Shown here in pieces: positions 1-7,596 of a stretch of 57,788 bases of DNA; the first letter of the stretch is position 1; each line of letters begins with the position of its first letter. The notes below the pieces were generated by a model. The model was not told the DNA's origin, did not search any database, and saw only the letters and a program-made list of their open reading frames with translations. Source of the DNA: Methanobacteriaceae archaeon (GTDB lineage Archaea > Methanobacteriota > Methanobacteria > Methanobacteriales > Methanobacteriaceae); assembly GCA_030656015.1 (NCBI GenBank), contig JAUSNX010000011.1:1-57788 (forward strand). Direction: 5' to 3'. Made by a program: the position numbers and the translations under genes.

Positions 1-1
1 T

Positions 2-117
<116 letters not shown>

Positions 118-231
118 CCATTCCTTATAATCACACAAATATAATAAATACTGTTAACTATTTTAAGTCTTAATTAAAATTTATTACTATTATTATTGAA
201 AAAGTATCATTTCAATAGATCTCAAATTAAT

Positions 232-240
232 GCTTATATA
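232..240 (+). promoter_or_regulatory. Candidate TATA box for the second 5S gene
   Basis: The stretch GCTTATATA resembles the archaeal TATA element and lies about 83-91 bases before the second 5S gene. Transcription would start near 262-266, giving a precursor leader of about 60 nt. A second TATA-like stretch lies near 249-256. A promoter of its own would let the extra 5S copy be made independently of the upstream rRNA operon. This rests on sequence pattern alone. Confidence 0.4.
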
Positions 241-322
241 CGCTTTGGACATATATGGCTGTTAGATCACCAGTTTGTTATGTATAACTGATAGTTTTAG
301 AACATTATTAAATTTCATTGGT

Positions 323-438
<116 letters not shown>

Positions 439-596
439 CCATCTCATATTACTCTAAAAATTTGCTAATTATGCTTGAATTCTTATTTTCAATGTTTTTT
501 TTCATCATTTTCTTATCAAAATATTAAAAAATATATAATTATTATTTATTAAATTTAAAAAAATAAAGAGTTTTTTGATTTATAACTTTTTGCAAT

Positions 597-621
597 ATTA
601 TTATTATTATTATTATTATTT
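597..621. repeat. ATT trinucleotide microsatellite
   Basis: About eight perfect tandem ATT units lie in the AT-rich spacer between the second 5S gene and the small gene ending at 649. It is a simple-sequence tract with no spacers, so not CRISPR. On the minus strand it lies just beyond the stop of that gene. It may vary in length between strains. Confidence 0.9.
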
Positions 622-648
622 CACTATTCCGATTTTATTATTTTTAAT

Positions 649-894
649 TCATCTTTTTGAAAAAACTCTACCATATTTAGCTTTTTTTTGTAGATGATCT
701 GATGTATATTCATAGTAAATTAAGTTGTTCTTTAGGAATATACGATGGGCTGGAAGGTTATCTTCCCCTCTTTTTAATCCTATAGTAATCTTATTTTCAC
801 TAATTCGTATTGATTCTGCATTAGGACGGCCTTTAATACTATAAGTATAGTTTTTACCCAAAATATCCTTTATTTTGACCCATTCAACTGTCAT
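649..894 (-). CDS. Small conserved-looking hypothetical protein (81 aa)
   Basis: The function is not recognised. The predicted product is a basic 81-residue protein with alternating hydrophobic residues suggestive of a small beta-rich fold; no signal peptide, membrane segment or cysteine pair is seen. It is probably real because the ATG is preceded by a good ribosome binding site (AAGGTGATTAC before ATG) and a TATA-like AT stretch around 918-935 on the minus strand. It is divergent from the ArsR gene at 1057. An ATT microsatellite lies just past its stop. Confidence 0.55.
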   Translation of the reverse strand: MTVEWVKIKDILGKNYTYSIKGRPNAESIRISENKITIGLKRGEDNLPAHRIFLKNNLIYYEYTSDHLQKKAKYGRVFSKR

Positions 895-1056
895 GTAATC
901 ACCTTATTTATTCATTATTTTATATATATTTCTGATAATAAGTCTGTTATCTTTCCGGTTATCATTCGGGGTTTAAGAATTTGTTCTTTTATTATTTTAC
1001 AAAATTTTTAATATGGATAAAAACTTTTATAGGTATTTAACAGGAAATAGATTGGT

Positions 1057-1410
1057 ATGAATGAAGGGTCGTGTGAAATTCAGGAAGCCAATGAATCCAT
1101 GGTTAATGAAGTTAAATCACAGATGATTAATGATGATATGATTGGCACTATAACTAATCTTTTTAAGGCTGTGGGAGATCCTACGCGTCTAAAGATATTA
1201 TATGCTCTTTCTAAGAAACCTCTTTGTGTTTGTGAACTGGCAGCACTATTGGAAATGGAACACTCTGCAATATCACATCAACTCAGAGTTTTAAGAGATA
1301 AAAATTTGGTTAAATTCAAAAAAGAAGGTAAAATGGCCAGATATTATCTTAAAGATGACCATATTGTCATATTGATTAAAATGGCTGTAGAACATGCTGA
1401 AGAAAAATAA
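1057..1410 (+). CDS. ArsR/SmtB-family metal-responsive repressor
   Basis: This is a 117-residue winged-helix repressor of the ArsR/SmtB family, which releases DNA when metal binds. The core from about residue 30 to 97 carries the family pattern (AVGDPTRLKILYAL, recognition helix AISHQLRVL, wing KEGKMARYYL). Two metal sites are visible: C57-V-C59 in the alpha3 region, as in ArsR/CadC-like sensors, and the alpha5 zinc signature D100-x-H102-x10-H113-x2-E116 at the C-terminus. A TATA-like CTTTTATAGG about 30 bases before the ATG and no clear ribosome site suggest a nearly leaderless transcript. No transporter gene lies beside it, so the target is unknown; autoregulation is likely. Confidence 0.9.
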   Translation: MNEGSCEIQEANESMVNEVKSQMINDDMIGTITNLFKAVGDPTRLKILYALSKKPLCVCELAALLEMEHSAISHQLRVLRDKNLVKFKKEGKMARYYLKDDHIVILIKMAVEHAEEK

Positions 1411-1647
1411 TATAAATATAATCATCACATTTTTTTTCATTTAATTAATTATTATTTCATTTCAAATTAATCTAATCAAATTTTCCTTAGGGATTTTTAT
1501 TTTCATTTATTTTCATTAACAATTTTATCAAATTATTTTGATAAATTCATTTTCCATAATTTAATATATAATATTTTATATAAGATAAATATGAATTTCT
1601 AATTTAAATTAGAATAATATAATGCACCTGTTTATGGAGATGAAATT

Positions 1648-2151
1648 ATGAAAGCAAGTGAATTTATTGGGAAAACTGTAATTGATAAGAAGGGTCAGGA
1701 AATTGGAAAAATCGCGGACATAATTTTAAAACCTTCTGATTGTTTAATTGATAAAATATTGGTTTCTGATGGAGCTGTTTTAAATAAAAAATATTTCACA
1801 ATCACTGAAAGTGAAATTGAAGCTATTGGTGATTATGTAATATTAAAAATATCAGTAACTGATGTTGAAGAGAGAATTAGTCAGGAAGAAGCAGATTCTC
1901 TTAAAAAAATTGAATTAAACTTCAAAAAAATTGTTGGTAAAACTGTTATCACTAGCAATGGTGTAAAACTGGGAACTGTAGAGGATATAATGATCCAACC
2001 ACATGAATGTTTAATGGAAAGTATAATTGTAAAAGCCAAATCAGATCTAGGAAAAAAGAGTTTTATGCTAGAAAATGATGAAATTAAAGATATAAAAGAT
2101 TATTTAATAACTAATATGGACTTTGATAGTATTGAAGATAGAATTGTTTAA
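1648..2151 (+). CDS. Tandem PRC-barrel domain protein
   Basis: The 167-residue protein consists of two PRC-barrel repeats, residues about 1-75 and 85-160. Each starts with a G-K-T-V-I segment followed by G-x-x-(I/L)-G-x-(I/V) and ends in an acidic helix. PRC-barrels are small beta barrels found in photosynthetic reaction centre H subunit and RimM; archaeal stand-alone versions are widespread, of unknown role, and probably bind RNA or proteins. The start is supported by GGAGATGAAATT before ATG. It is monocistronic and converges on the secreted-protein gene at 2226, with a hairpin between them. Confidence 0.85.
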   Translation: MKASEFIGKTVIDKKGQEIGKIADIILKPSDCLIDKILVSDGAVLNKKYFTITESEIEAIGDYVILKISVTDVEERISQEEADSLKKIELNFKKIVGKTVITSNGVKLGTVEDIMIQPHECLMESIIVKAKSDLGKKSFMLENDEIKDIKDYLITNMDFDSIEDRIV

Positions 2152-2173
2152 TAAAATAGATATATGCTCTTAT

Positions 2174-2216
2174 TTAGAAAAATAAAATAAAAAAAGGATA
2201 AATTAATTTATCCTTT
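2174..2216 (-). terminator. Palindromic hairpin with T-run between convergent genes
   Basis: Bases 2193-2216 are a perfect 24-bp palindrome (arms AAAGGATAAATT and AATTTATCCTTT). On the minus strand it is followed by a T-rich stretch (complement of 2174-2192), the layout of an intrinsic terminator for the gene at 2226-2669. It may also help stop the plus-strand PRC-barrel gene, which ends at 2151. Confidence 0.6.
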
Positions 2217-2225
2217 AAAACAATT

Positions 2226-2669
2226 TTAGATTTTAGCTAGTAATTTTGCTTTTAAGGCAACTTTTTTGCTTAAAATGTACTGTTTAAACGCAAAATTTTT
2301 TATTGCTACATTAGCTCTTTTATTAAGAACCTTTCCATGGTATTTGGGAGGGTGGGCCTTAAAATAGTTTATTTGCTTGTTTAGTTTTGTAGCTTGTTTT
2401 TTGTAATTAGCTAAAGCAACTAATAATCCTTTGGCTTTTGTATTATTTTTATAAGTTGCTGTTAAGTTGTCAATTTTAACTATCAGAGCATTTAACTTTG
2501 TTTGGGTTAAATTCAACTTAGCCAACTGAGTATCAGTTAAGTTTGTTGTGGTTTTATGATTTTTATTTAATGTTGTGTTGTTTCCACTGGAAGCATCTGT
2601 TGCAAACGCAGGCATAATTGCGGCCACCATAATCATGGAACATAATAATGCAAATATTTTCTTTTGCAA
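2226..2669 (-). CDS. Secreted lysine-rich small protein
   Basis: No family is recognised. The 147-residue product has a clear Sec signal peptide: KK at positions 3-4, a hydrophobic core (FALLCSMIMVAAIMPA), and likely cleavage after A-F-A near residue 23. The mature part starts with an Asn/Thr-rich stretch and continues as a Lys/Leu/Asn-rich, probably helical domain (about residues 45-147) of high positive charge. The start is TTG, chosen because GAGGTGAAAG lies just upstream and the signal peptide begins there. Such cationic exported proteins could bind the pseudomurein wall or acidic polymers, but that is a guess. A terminator hairpin follows. Confidence 0.7.
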   Translation of the reverse strand: MQKKIFALLCSMIMVAAIMPAFATDASSGNNTTLNKNHKTTTNLTDTQLAKLNLTQTKLNALIVKIDNLTATYKNNTKAKGLLVALANYKKQATKLNKQINYFKAHPPKYHGKVLNKRANVAIKNFAFKQYILSKKVALKAKLLAKI

Positions 2670-3109
2670 ACTTTCACCTCTTGTATGTATAATTATAATA
2701 TTCTTTTTTTCATATTTAAAGGATTCGTATGGCCTATTTTTAAAAATAGGTCAATTTTAAATTTTTTTAAATCTTGCTTTATTGTTTGGTCTAAACAATA
2801 TTTACTGGGTATAGAATTTACTTGCAGAAAACGATTTTCTACACTTTTAATCTATTTTAAGCAATCTTTTAAGGTTTTAAAAAATAATGAAGCATGTAAT
2901 GAATTAATAATTTTTTATTCTTTGAGAATAATATGAAATTTATAGGTATCAATCACGAATTAAAATAAATTATAGTTATGAATTAAATATATAATAACTG
3001 AATTACACTAAATTTATCCATTTTTGATTAACCAGATTTAATTTGGGTAAGATTTTATAATTCCTAATGGATTAAGATCATAAAATTAAAAATTATCAGG
3101 TGATTAAAA
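2670..3109. other. Gene-free spacer holding divergent promoters
   Basis: These 440 bases separate the secreted-protein gene (minus) from the cyclase-family gene (plus). It is AT-rich. The only clear signal is the ribosome binding site AGGTGATT just before 3110. Open frames on the plus strand here have unlikely composition and no ribosome site. I see no repeat or strong RNA structure. Confidence 0.5.
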
Positions 3110-3829
3110 ATGAAATATATTTATCTTTCATATAGTTTAGATGAAGATTCACCGGTTTACAAGGGTCTAAAAAAACCATCAATAAATCATAAAAGCACTA
3201 TTTCTGAAGATGGTTACAATACCTATTTACTTTGTGTTGAAAATCATTCAGGAACTCATGTAGATGCTCCAGGTCATTTTTTAGAAGATGGAAAATCTAT
3301 TTCAGATTATGATTTGGAAAATCTAGTTTTTAATAAGGTGCTAATTTTAGAAATTCCTCAAACCACATGTAATGAAATAGGACTTCCAGATTTCCTAAAT
3401 ATCCTTGAAAACCATGAAACTTTGAATTCTAAAGATGAAACTAAAGATAACTGGAAATCTGTTGATTTCATTTTAATAATAACTGGTTTTTTTAAATATC
3501 GGCAAAAAAATTTAGAGAAATATTTGACAGAAAATCCCGGCATAAATCCGGAGGTAATAAACTTTTTAAGAGAGCATTTTCCATCAATCAGAGGGATTGG
3601 AATAGATTCTGTTTCTATATCTTGTTTTAGTAATCCAGATAATGCAACTGAGGCACACAAAACAGCATTTATTAAAAAAAACAATTATGGAGAACCTCTT
3701 TTACTGGTTGAAGATATGGATTTAAGTTCTTTATCTGCAAAAAATAATATAAAACAGTTATTTCTGATTCCGTGGCAAATTAAGGGTATTGACAGTGCAC
3801 CCTGCACAGTAATGGTTCAATTAAATTAA
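3110..3829 (+). CDS. Cyclase / arylformamidase-family metal-dependent hydrolase
   Basis: This 239-residue protein belongs to the cyclase family (PF04199; kynurenine formamidase KynB and relatives), which hydrolyses amide or ester bonds with a divalent metal. The signature is HSGTHVDAPGHF at about residues 46-57, giving the H-x3-H-x-D metal ligands, followed later by GIGIDSVSI with a conserved Asp. Length fits the family. The substrate cannot be told; no tryptophan-degradation genes lie nearby. The start follows AGGTGATTAAAA. The next gene (trmO) starts 68 bases on in the same direction, so co-transcription is possible. Confidence 0.85.
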   Translation: MKYIYLSYSLDEDSPVYKGLKKPSINHKSTISEDGYNTYLLCVENHSGTHVDAPGHFLEDGKSISDYDLENLVFNKVLILEIPQTTCNEIGLPDFLNILENHETLNSKDETKDNWKSVDFILIITGFFKYRQKNLEKYLTENPGINPEVINFLREHFPSIRGIGIDSVSISCFSNPDNATEAHKTAFIKKNNYGEPLLLVEDMDLSSLSAKNNIKQLFLIPWQIKGIDSAPCTVMVQLN

Positions 3830-3897
3830 AAAATATAATTATTATGCTCTTAGTTGAATACTAAAATTATTAAATTCAAAAACTAGCTAGGTGTATT

Positions 3898-4302
3898 ATG
3901 CAAATGTTATTAAAACCAGTGGGTATAATTCATTCTCCTTTTAAAGAAAGAAAGGATTCACCACACCAAGGGAGATATGGGGATCAGAACAGTGAGATAC
4001 ATATTTTTGATGAATATGTGGATGCCTTGGAAGGAATTGAGAAATATAAAAATCTTATCATACTTTACTGGTTTGATAAAGCTGAAAGAGACTTGCTTAA
4101 AGTAATTCCTTTTGGGAAATCCAAAAAAAGAGGAGTTTTCTCTACTAGAGCTCCTAGCAGGCCTAATCCTATTTCTTTTTCATTAGTTGATCTATTAAAA
4201 TTAAAACAAAATAAGCTGACTGTTAAAGGATTAGAAGCCCTTGATGGATCTCTGGTTGTGGATATTAAACCATACTGGAAAGACATTGATTGTGTGGAGT
4301 AA
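3898..4302 (+). CDS. trmO: tRNA (N6-threonylcarbamoyladenosine37-N6)-methyltransferase TrmO
   Basis: This is a TsaA/YaeB/TrmO-family protein of 134 residues. Bacterial TrmO uses S-adenosylmethionine to methylate t6A37 of ACY-decoding tRNAs, with an unusual beta-barrel fold. Visible hallmarks are the N-terminal PVGIIHSPF, the central RAPSRPNPI loop that binds SAM, and DGSLVVDIKPY near the end. Length matches compact archaeal members. Starts at 3898 or 3904 are both possible; GGTGT lies just upstream. The exact archaeal substrate is inferred from the family. Confidence 0.85.
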   Translation: MQMLLKPVGIIHSPFKERKDSPHQGRYGDQNSEIHIFDEYVDALEGIEKYKNLIILYWFDKAERDLLKVIPFGKSKKRGVFSTRAPSRPNPISFSLVDLLKLKQNKLTVKGLEALDGSLVVDIKPYWKDIDCVE

Positions 4303-4387
4303 TTTTGAATTTAATTTTATATTATATTTTAATTATAATAATTATTTTTGATAATTTCAATAAATCCAAAAAAGACTTATATATTAA

Positions 4388-4858
4388 CTAAACTCCTAAA
4401 TCTCTCACAAAAGGATCAATTTTACAGTCACATGTTTTATTTTTTATCTCATCAGCTTTAATTCCTAATTTTTGTATGGGTTCTTTTCCCGATGCTTCTA
4501 CCATAGTTCTAACAGTTTTTGGGAATCCAGATCCACCATAAGTTGCGAAAAATGCCACATCTTTAAATTTATCTTTATTTTCAAGGAGATAAGTCTTAAC
4601 CGGAACTGCTGGAAATCCGGACCATATTGGTGTACCTACAATTACTAGATCATAGTCGGAAGGATTTTTCTCTAGTGGTTTAATGGTAGTTAATTTACCA
4701 CGATTAGCCTGATAACCGGATTTTAGCCAGCCAATGATTCCAGAACGATTTTGGGTGTCATGTATCTCTTCTATATCACATTGCATTTCTTGGGCTATGG
4801 ACTGGGCAACTTCTCTGGTATTTCCGCTTCTTGAGTAATAAACTACTAGTGCTTTCAT
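4388..4858 (-). CDS. Flavodoxin-family protein
   Basis: A 156-residue flavodoxin-like domain that should bind FMN and carry electrons or act as a quinone/disulfide reductase. The phosphate-binding loop YYSRSGNTREVA is at residues 8-19, and further FMN-contact loops are TPIWSGFPA (about 76-84) and TYGGSGF (about 105-111). It has no signal peptide and is soluble. It is encoded alone on the minus strand, convergent with trmO. The redox partner cannot be assigned. Confidence 0.9.
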   Translation of the reverse strand: MKALVVYYSRSGNTREVAQSIAQEMQCDIEEIHDTQNRSGIIGWLKSGYQANRGKLTTIKPLEKNPSDYDLVIVGTPIWSGFPAVPVKTYLLENKDKFKDVAFFATYGGSGFPKTVRTMVEASGKEPIQKLGIKADEIKNKTCDCKIDPFVRDLGV

Positions 4859-5018
4859 GTAGATATATTAGTTTAAATAACATTTATAATTAGCATATTC
4901 CAGAACAAGTTCCAAAACACTATGATTTTAATTATAGTAACTTAAGTTATAATATAATAATTACTTAAATTGATAATAATCATATTATATCCTAGCATAT
5001 CATTAATGGAGTGAAAAA

Positions 5019-5885
5019 ATGGCTCATGAAAGTTCATTTCCTCAATCTGAATGGCAAAATGAATATTTAACGGCTTATCTTAAAGTCATGAAACTTTGGA
5101 AAGTAGAACATCAATCTTATGAAGTGGAAACCAGCTTTGGAACTACTCATATGAACATATGTGGTCCTGAAAATGCACCTACTTTAATACTATTACATGC
5201 AGCTTCTGTAGGTTCTGCGGAGTGGTATGCTAATGTAGTTTCATGGTGTAAAGATTTTAGAATTCTGGCCATTGATACTATTGGTGATTGTGGATGGAGC
5301 AAAGCCACTAAAAAGATGAAAAAAAGGGAAGATTATAATGAATGGCTTCTGGAAATAATGGATAATTTTGATTTTGATAAAGCCAGTTTCATTGGCCACT
5401 CTTATGGTGGATGGCTAGCTATGAATATGGCCATTGCTAATCCGGATAAAGTGGATAAACTGGTTCTATTAGCTCCTGCCGCTTCAATACAATCATTTAA
5501 ATTTCTAATAAAACTGGGATTAAAAATGCCAAAACTTCCAGTGAATATTTCTGCAGAAAAGATTCTTAAAATGATGGCTGCTGGAGATTTTCAGCCTAAA
5601 TCGGAGTTCATAGATTTAATGGATGTAGTTAATCGGAATTGCAGACCACAAATGGTTTTCCCTACTGTTTACTCTGATAATGAACTCAAGAGCATTACCA
5701 ACCCTACATTACTTTTACTAGGTGATCAAGAATCTATTTATTCTCCTTTAAAAGCTGTTAAAAGAGCCAGAAAATTCATTCCTAATATTAAATCAGATAT
5801 TATTCTTCAAGCAGGTCACTTATTAAATATGGAACAAGCTGAAAAAGTCAACTATAAGGTTTTGAAGTTCCTAAATTCAGATTAA
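5019..5885 (+). CDS. Alpha/beta hydrolase
   Basis: A 288-residue alpha/beta-fold hydrolase. The nucleophile elbow is GHSYGG with Ser128; the acid is probably Asp237 in LLGDQE; the catalytic His is H267 in QAGHLLNMEQ. The oxyanion loop is LLHAASVGS (about 58-66). A cap region lies between about 155 and 220. No signal peptide is present. The substrate is unknown. The start follows GGAGTGAAAA. The TPR gene begins 20 bases after its stop, so the two are probably one transcript. Confidence 0.88.
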   Translation: MAHESSFPQSEWQNEYLTAYLKVMKLWKVEHQSYEVETSFGTTHMNICGPENAPTLILLHAASVGSAEWYANVVSWCKDFRILAIDTIGDCGWSKATKKMKKREDYNEWLLEIMDNFDFDKASFIGHSYGGWLAMNMAIANPDKVDKLVLLAPAASIQSFKFLIKLGLKMPKLPVNISAEKILKMMAAGDFQPKSEFIDLMDVVNRNCRPQMVFPTVYSDNELKSITNPTLLLLGDQESIYSPLKAVKRARKFIPNIKSDIILQAGHLLNMEQAEKVNYKVLKFLNSD

Positions 5886-5904
5886 AATATATTTTGGTGT
5901 AAAA

Positions 5905-6549
5905 ATGCAGGATTCTGATTTTAAAACTAATAAAGATAAAATCAATGAAGAGGCAATACCTTGGTTTGAAAAAGGAAATGATTATTTCATGGCTGGAGAA
6001 TTCAAGGAAGCTCTTTTATCTTATGATAAAGCACTGGAATTTGATCCTGAAAACAGTAAAATATGGGATAATCGTGGAGTTGTTCTGGCGGATTTGGGAT
6101 GGCATGTAGAAGCAATAGAGTCATTTGAAATTGCTCTGGATCTGGAACCTGATAATTCAAAAGCCTGGTCTAATATGGGAGTCTCTTTAGGCGCTTCCAA
6201 TAGATTCGAAGAGGCTATAAACTGCTTTGATAGGGCGATAGAACTCGACCCAGAAGATGATGATGCCTGGAGTAACAGAGGCACTGCTTATTTTAGTATG
6301 GCCCAGTATGAAAAATCACTTGAAAGTTTTAATAAGGCATTAGATATAAATTCTAATAATCCTGGTGCACTAGCTGGTAAAGGATCAGCATTACGTTTTC
6401 TAAGGAGATATGAAGAAGCAGCAGTAGCATTGGAAAAATTCATGAAAAAGGCCCCTGAAGATTTATTACATATGCGTGAAGAAGCCTGGGCGATTCTTTT
6501 AGAGATAAAACTAATTATGGAACGTGAAAATCAGGAAAATAGAAATTAA
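5905..6549 (+). CDS. Tetratricopeptide repeat (TPR) protein
   Basis: A 214-residue protein made of about five TPR units of 34 residues, starting near residue 18. Each shows the W/A-x-N-x-G ... A-x-x-x-(F/Y)-x-x-A-(L/I) ... P pattern, for instance KIWDNRGVVLADLG, KAWSNMGVSLGA and DAWSNRGTAYFSMA. TPR superhelices are protein-binding scaffolds. It lies 20 bases behind the alpha/beta hydrolase and is preceded by GGTGTAAAA. Its partner is unknown. Confidence 0.92.
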   Translation: MQDSDFKTNKDKINEEAIPWFEKGNDYFMAGEFKEALLSYDKALEFDPENSKIWDNRGVVLADLGWHVEAIESFEIALDLEPDNSKAWSNMGVSLGASNRFEEAINCFDRAIELDPEDDDAWSNRGTAYFSMAQYEKSLESFNKALDINSNNPGALAGKGSALRFLRRYEEAAVALEKFMKKAPEDLLHMREEAWAILLEIKLIMERENQENRN

Positions 6550-6611
6550 ATTTTCAAAAATAATATTATGTGGGTTTATAATGTCCAAAATGAATTATAA
6601 AGCTACTAAAT

Positions 6612-6767
6612 GGAAAAGCTTCCAGAGATAGAAATAAAAAGGGGTTGTTAGGAGTGAAAATAGGGAGGTGCTATCTCTGGAAGCATTTTGTTTTTGAGCC
6701 ACAACAAAAATAATAACTTGATGTTGAAGGGCTACAAATAGGGGGTGATGTGTGTTCACTACACACA
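6612..6767. ncRNA. Candidate structured RNA (hairpins in a G-rich island)
   Basis: The 325-base gap between the TPR and methyltransferase genes contains an unusually G-rich patch in otherwise AT-rich DNA. Two perfect inverted repeats stand out. GCTTCCAGAGATAG (6618-6631) pairs with CTATCTCTGGAAGC (6671-6684) over a 39-nt purine-rich loop, and TGTGTGT (6749-6755) pairs with ACACACA (6761-6767) over a 5-nt loop. No protein-coding frame fits; the best is a 19-codon GTG frame from 6654. It matches no RNA family I can name. Strand is undetermined. A relic of a small mobile element is an alternative. Confidence 0.4.
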
Positions 6768-6874
6768 ATTGCTTATGTACTAGCCATCATATATAAATCT
6801 ATCGGTTATATTAGGTAATTTAAAATTATTTATATTCTTTTGATTTTTAAAATATTAATTAAGGAGATTAATAT

Positions 6875-7561
6875 ATGGATTCACAGTTTAAAATTGAAGG
6901 ACCAATATTCATAGGCCGTAGCTGGGCGGAATATTTAAAAATGTTTGATTTGGATTTGGAAAAATTAGATAACAAAAAAATTTTAGACTGTGCATCTGGG
7001 GCCAGTTCATTTACCCATTTTTTATCAAAAAATGGTATAGATGCATCTGCAGTTGATATATTATATGATAAAGATCCTGAATTTCTAAAAAAAAGGTGTA
7101 AAGAACATTTAATGGCACTGGTTAACTCATTAGGAAAAATGGAAGAGGAATTTATCTGGAGTTTTTTTAAAAATCTTGATGATCTAAAAAGCCATCGTAT
7201 GCAATCTTGTTTGGATTTTAACAGAGATTATAAATTGTATATGGGAAAGAAATATATTAAAGCAGATTTAACCCAATTACCCTTTGAAGATAATAGTTTT
7301 GATATGGTGTTGTGTGCACACCTTTTGTTTATATATGACCACCGTTTGAATTGGAACTTTCATCTGAGTGCAGTTGAGGAAATGGTTCGAGTATCATCTA
7401 ATGAAGTGCGAATTTATCCATTGGTAAAAAATAAAGGAAAAAAATCTATTTTTGTGGATAAATTAATTAAAAACTTACCTGAAAGTATGGAAACTGAAAT
7501 AGTAGAAGTAGATTACCAGTTTCGAAGGGGAGGAAATGAAATGCTAAGGATAGTTAAATGA
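6875..7561 (+). CDS. Class I SAM-dependent methyltransferase-like protein
   Basis: A 228-residue protein with a methyltransferase-like Rossmann fold. The SAM-binding motif I is ILDCASGASSFTHFL (about 36-50), in which the usual G-x-G is A-S-G-A-S. The acidic end of strand 2 is AVDILYD (about 59-65). Motif IV is NSFDMVLCAHLLFIY (about 140-155), followed by an active-region helix. Target unknown; the family includes small-molecule and protein methyltransferases. A strong ribosome site (AAGGAGATTAAT) precedes ATG. It converges on the Lhr gene. Confidence 0.8.
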   Translation: MDSQFKIEGPIFIGRSWAEYLKMFDLDLEKLDNKKILDCASGASSFTHFLSKNGIDASAVDILYDKDPEFLKKRCKEHLMALVNSLGKMEEEFIWSFFKNLDDLKSHRMQSCLDFNRDYKLYMGKKYIKADLTQLPFEDNSFDMVLCAHLLFIYDHRLNWNFHLSAVEEMVRVSSNEVRIYPLVKNKGKKSIFVDKLIKNLPESMETEIVEVDYQFRRGGNEMLRIVK

Positions 7562-7596
7562 TAGAAATAAAATTGTTGTAATAAAATAAATCTAAA

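Noticed and set aside
597-621. Short tandem repeat as a CRISPR array
   Set aside because: It is a pure trinucleotide run with no spacers and no cas genes in the window.
2664-2936. Plus-strand 90-codon frame in the gap before the cyclase gene
   Set aside because: No ribosome site, overlaps the start of the real secreted-protein gene, and its composition is that of translated AT-rich spacer.
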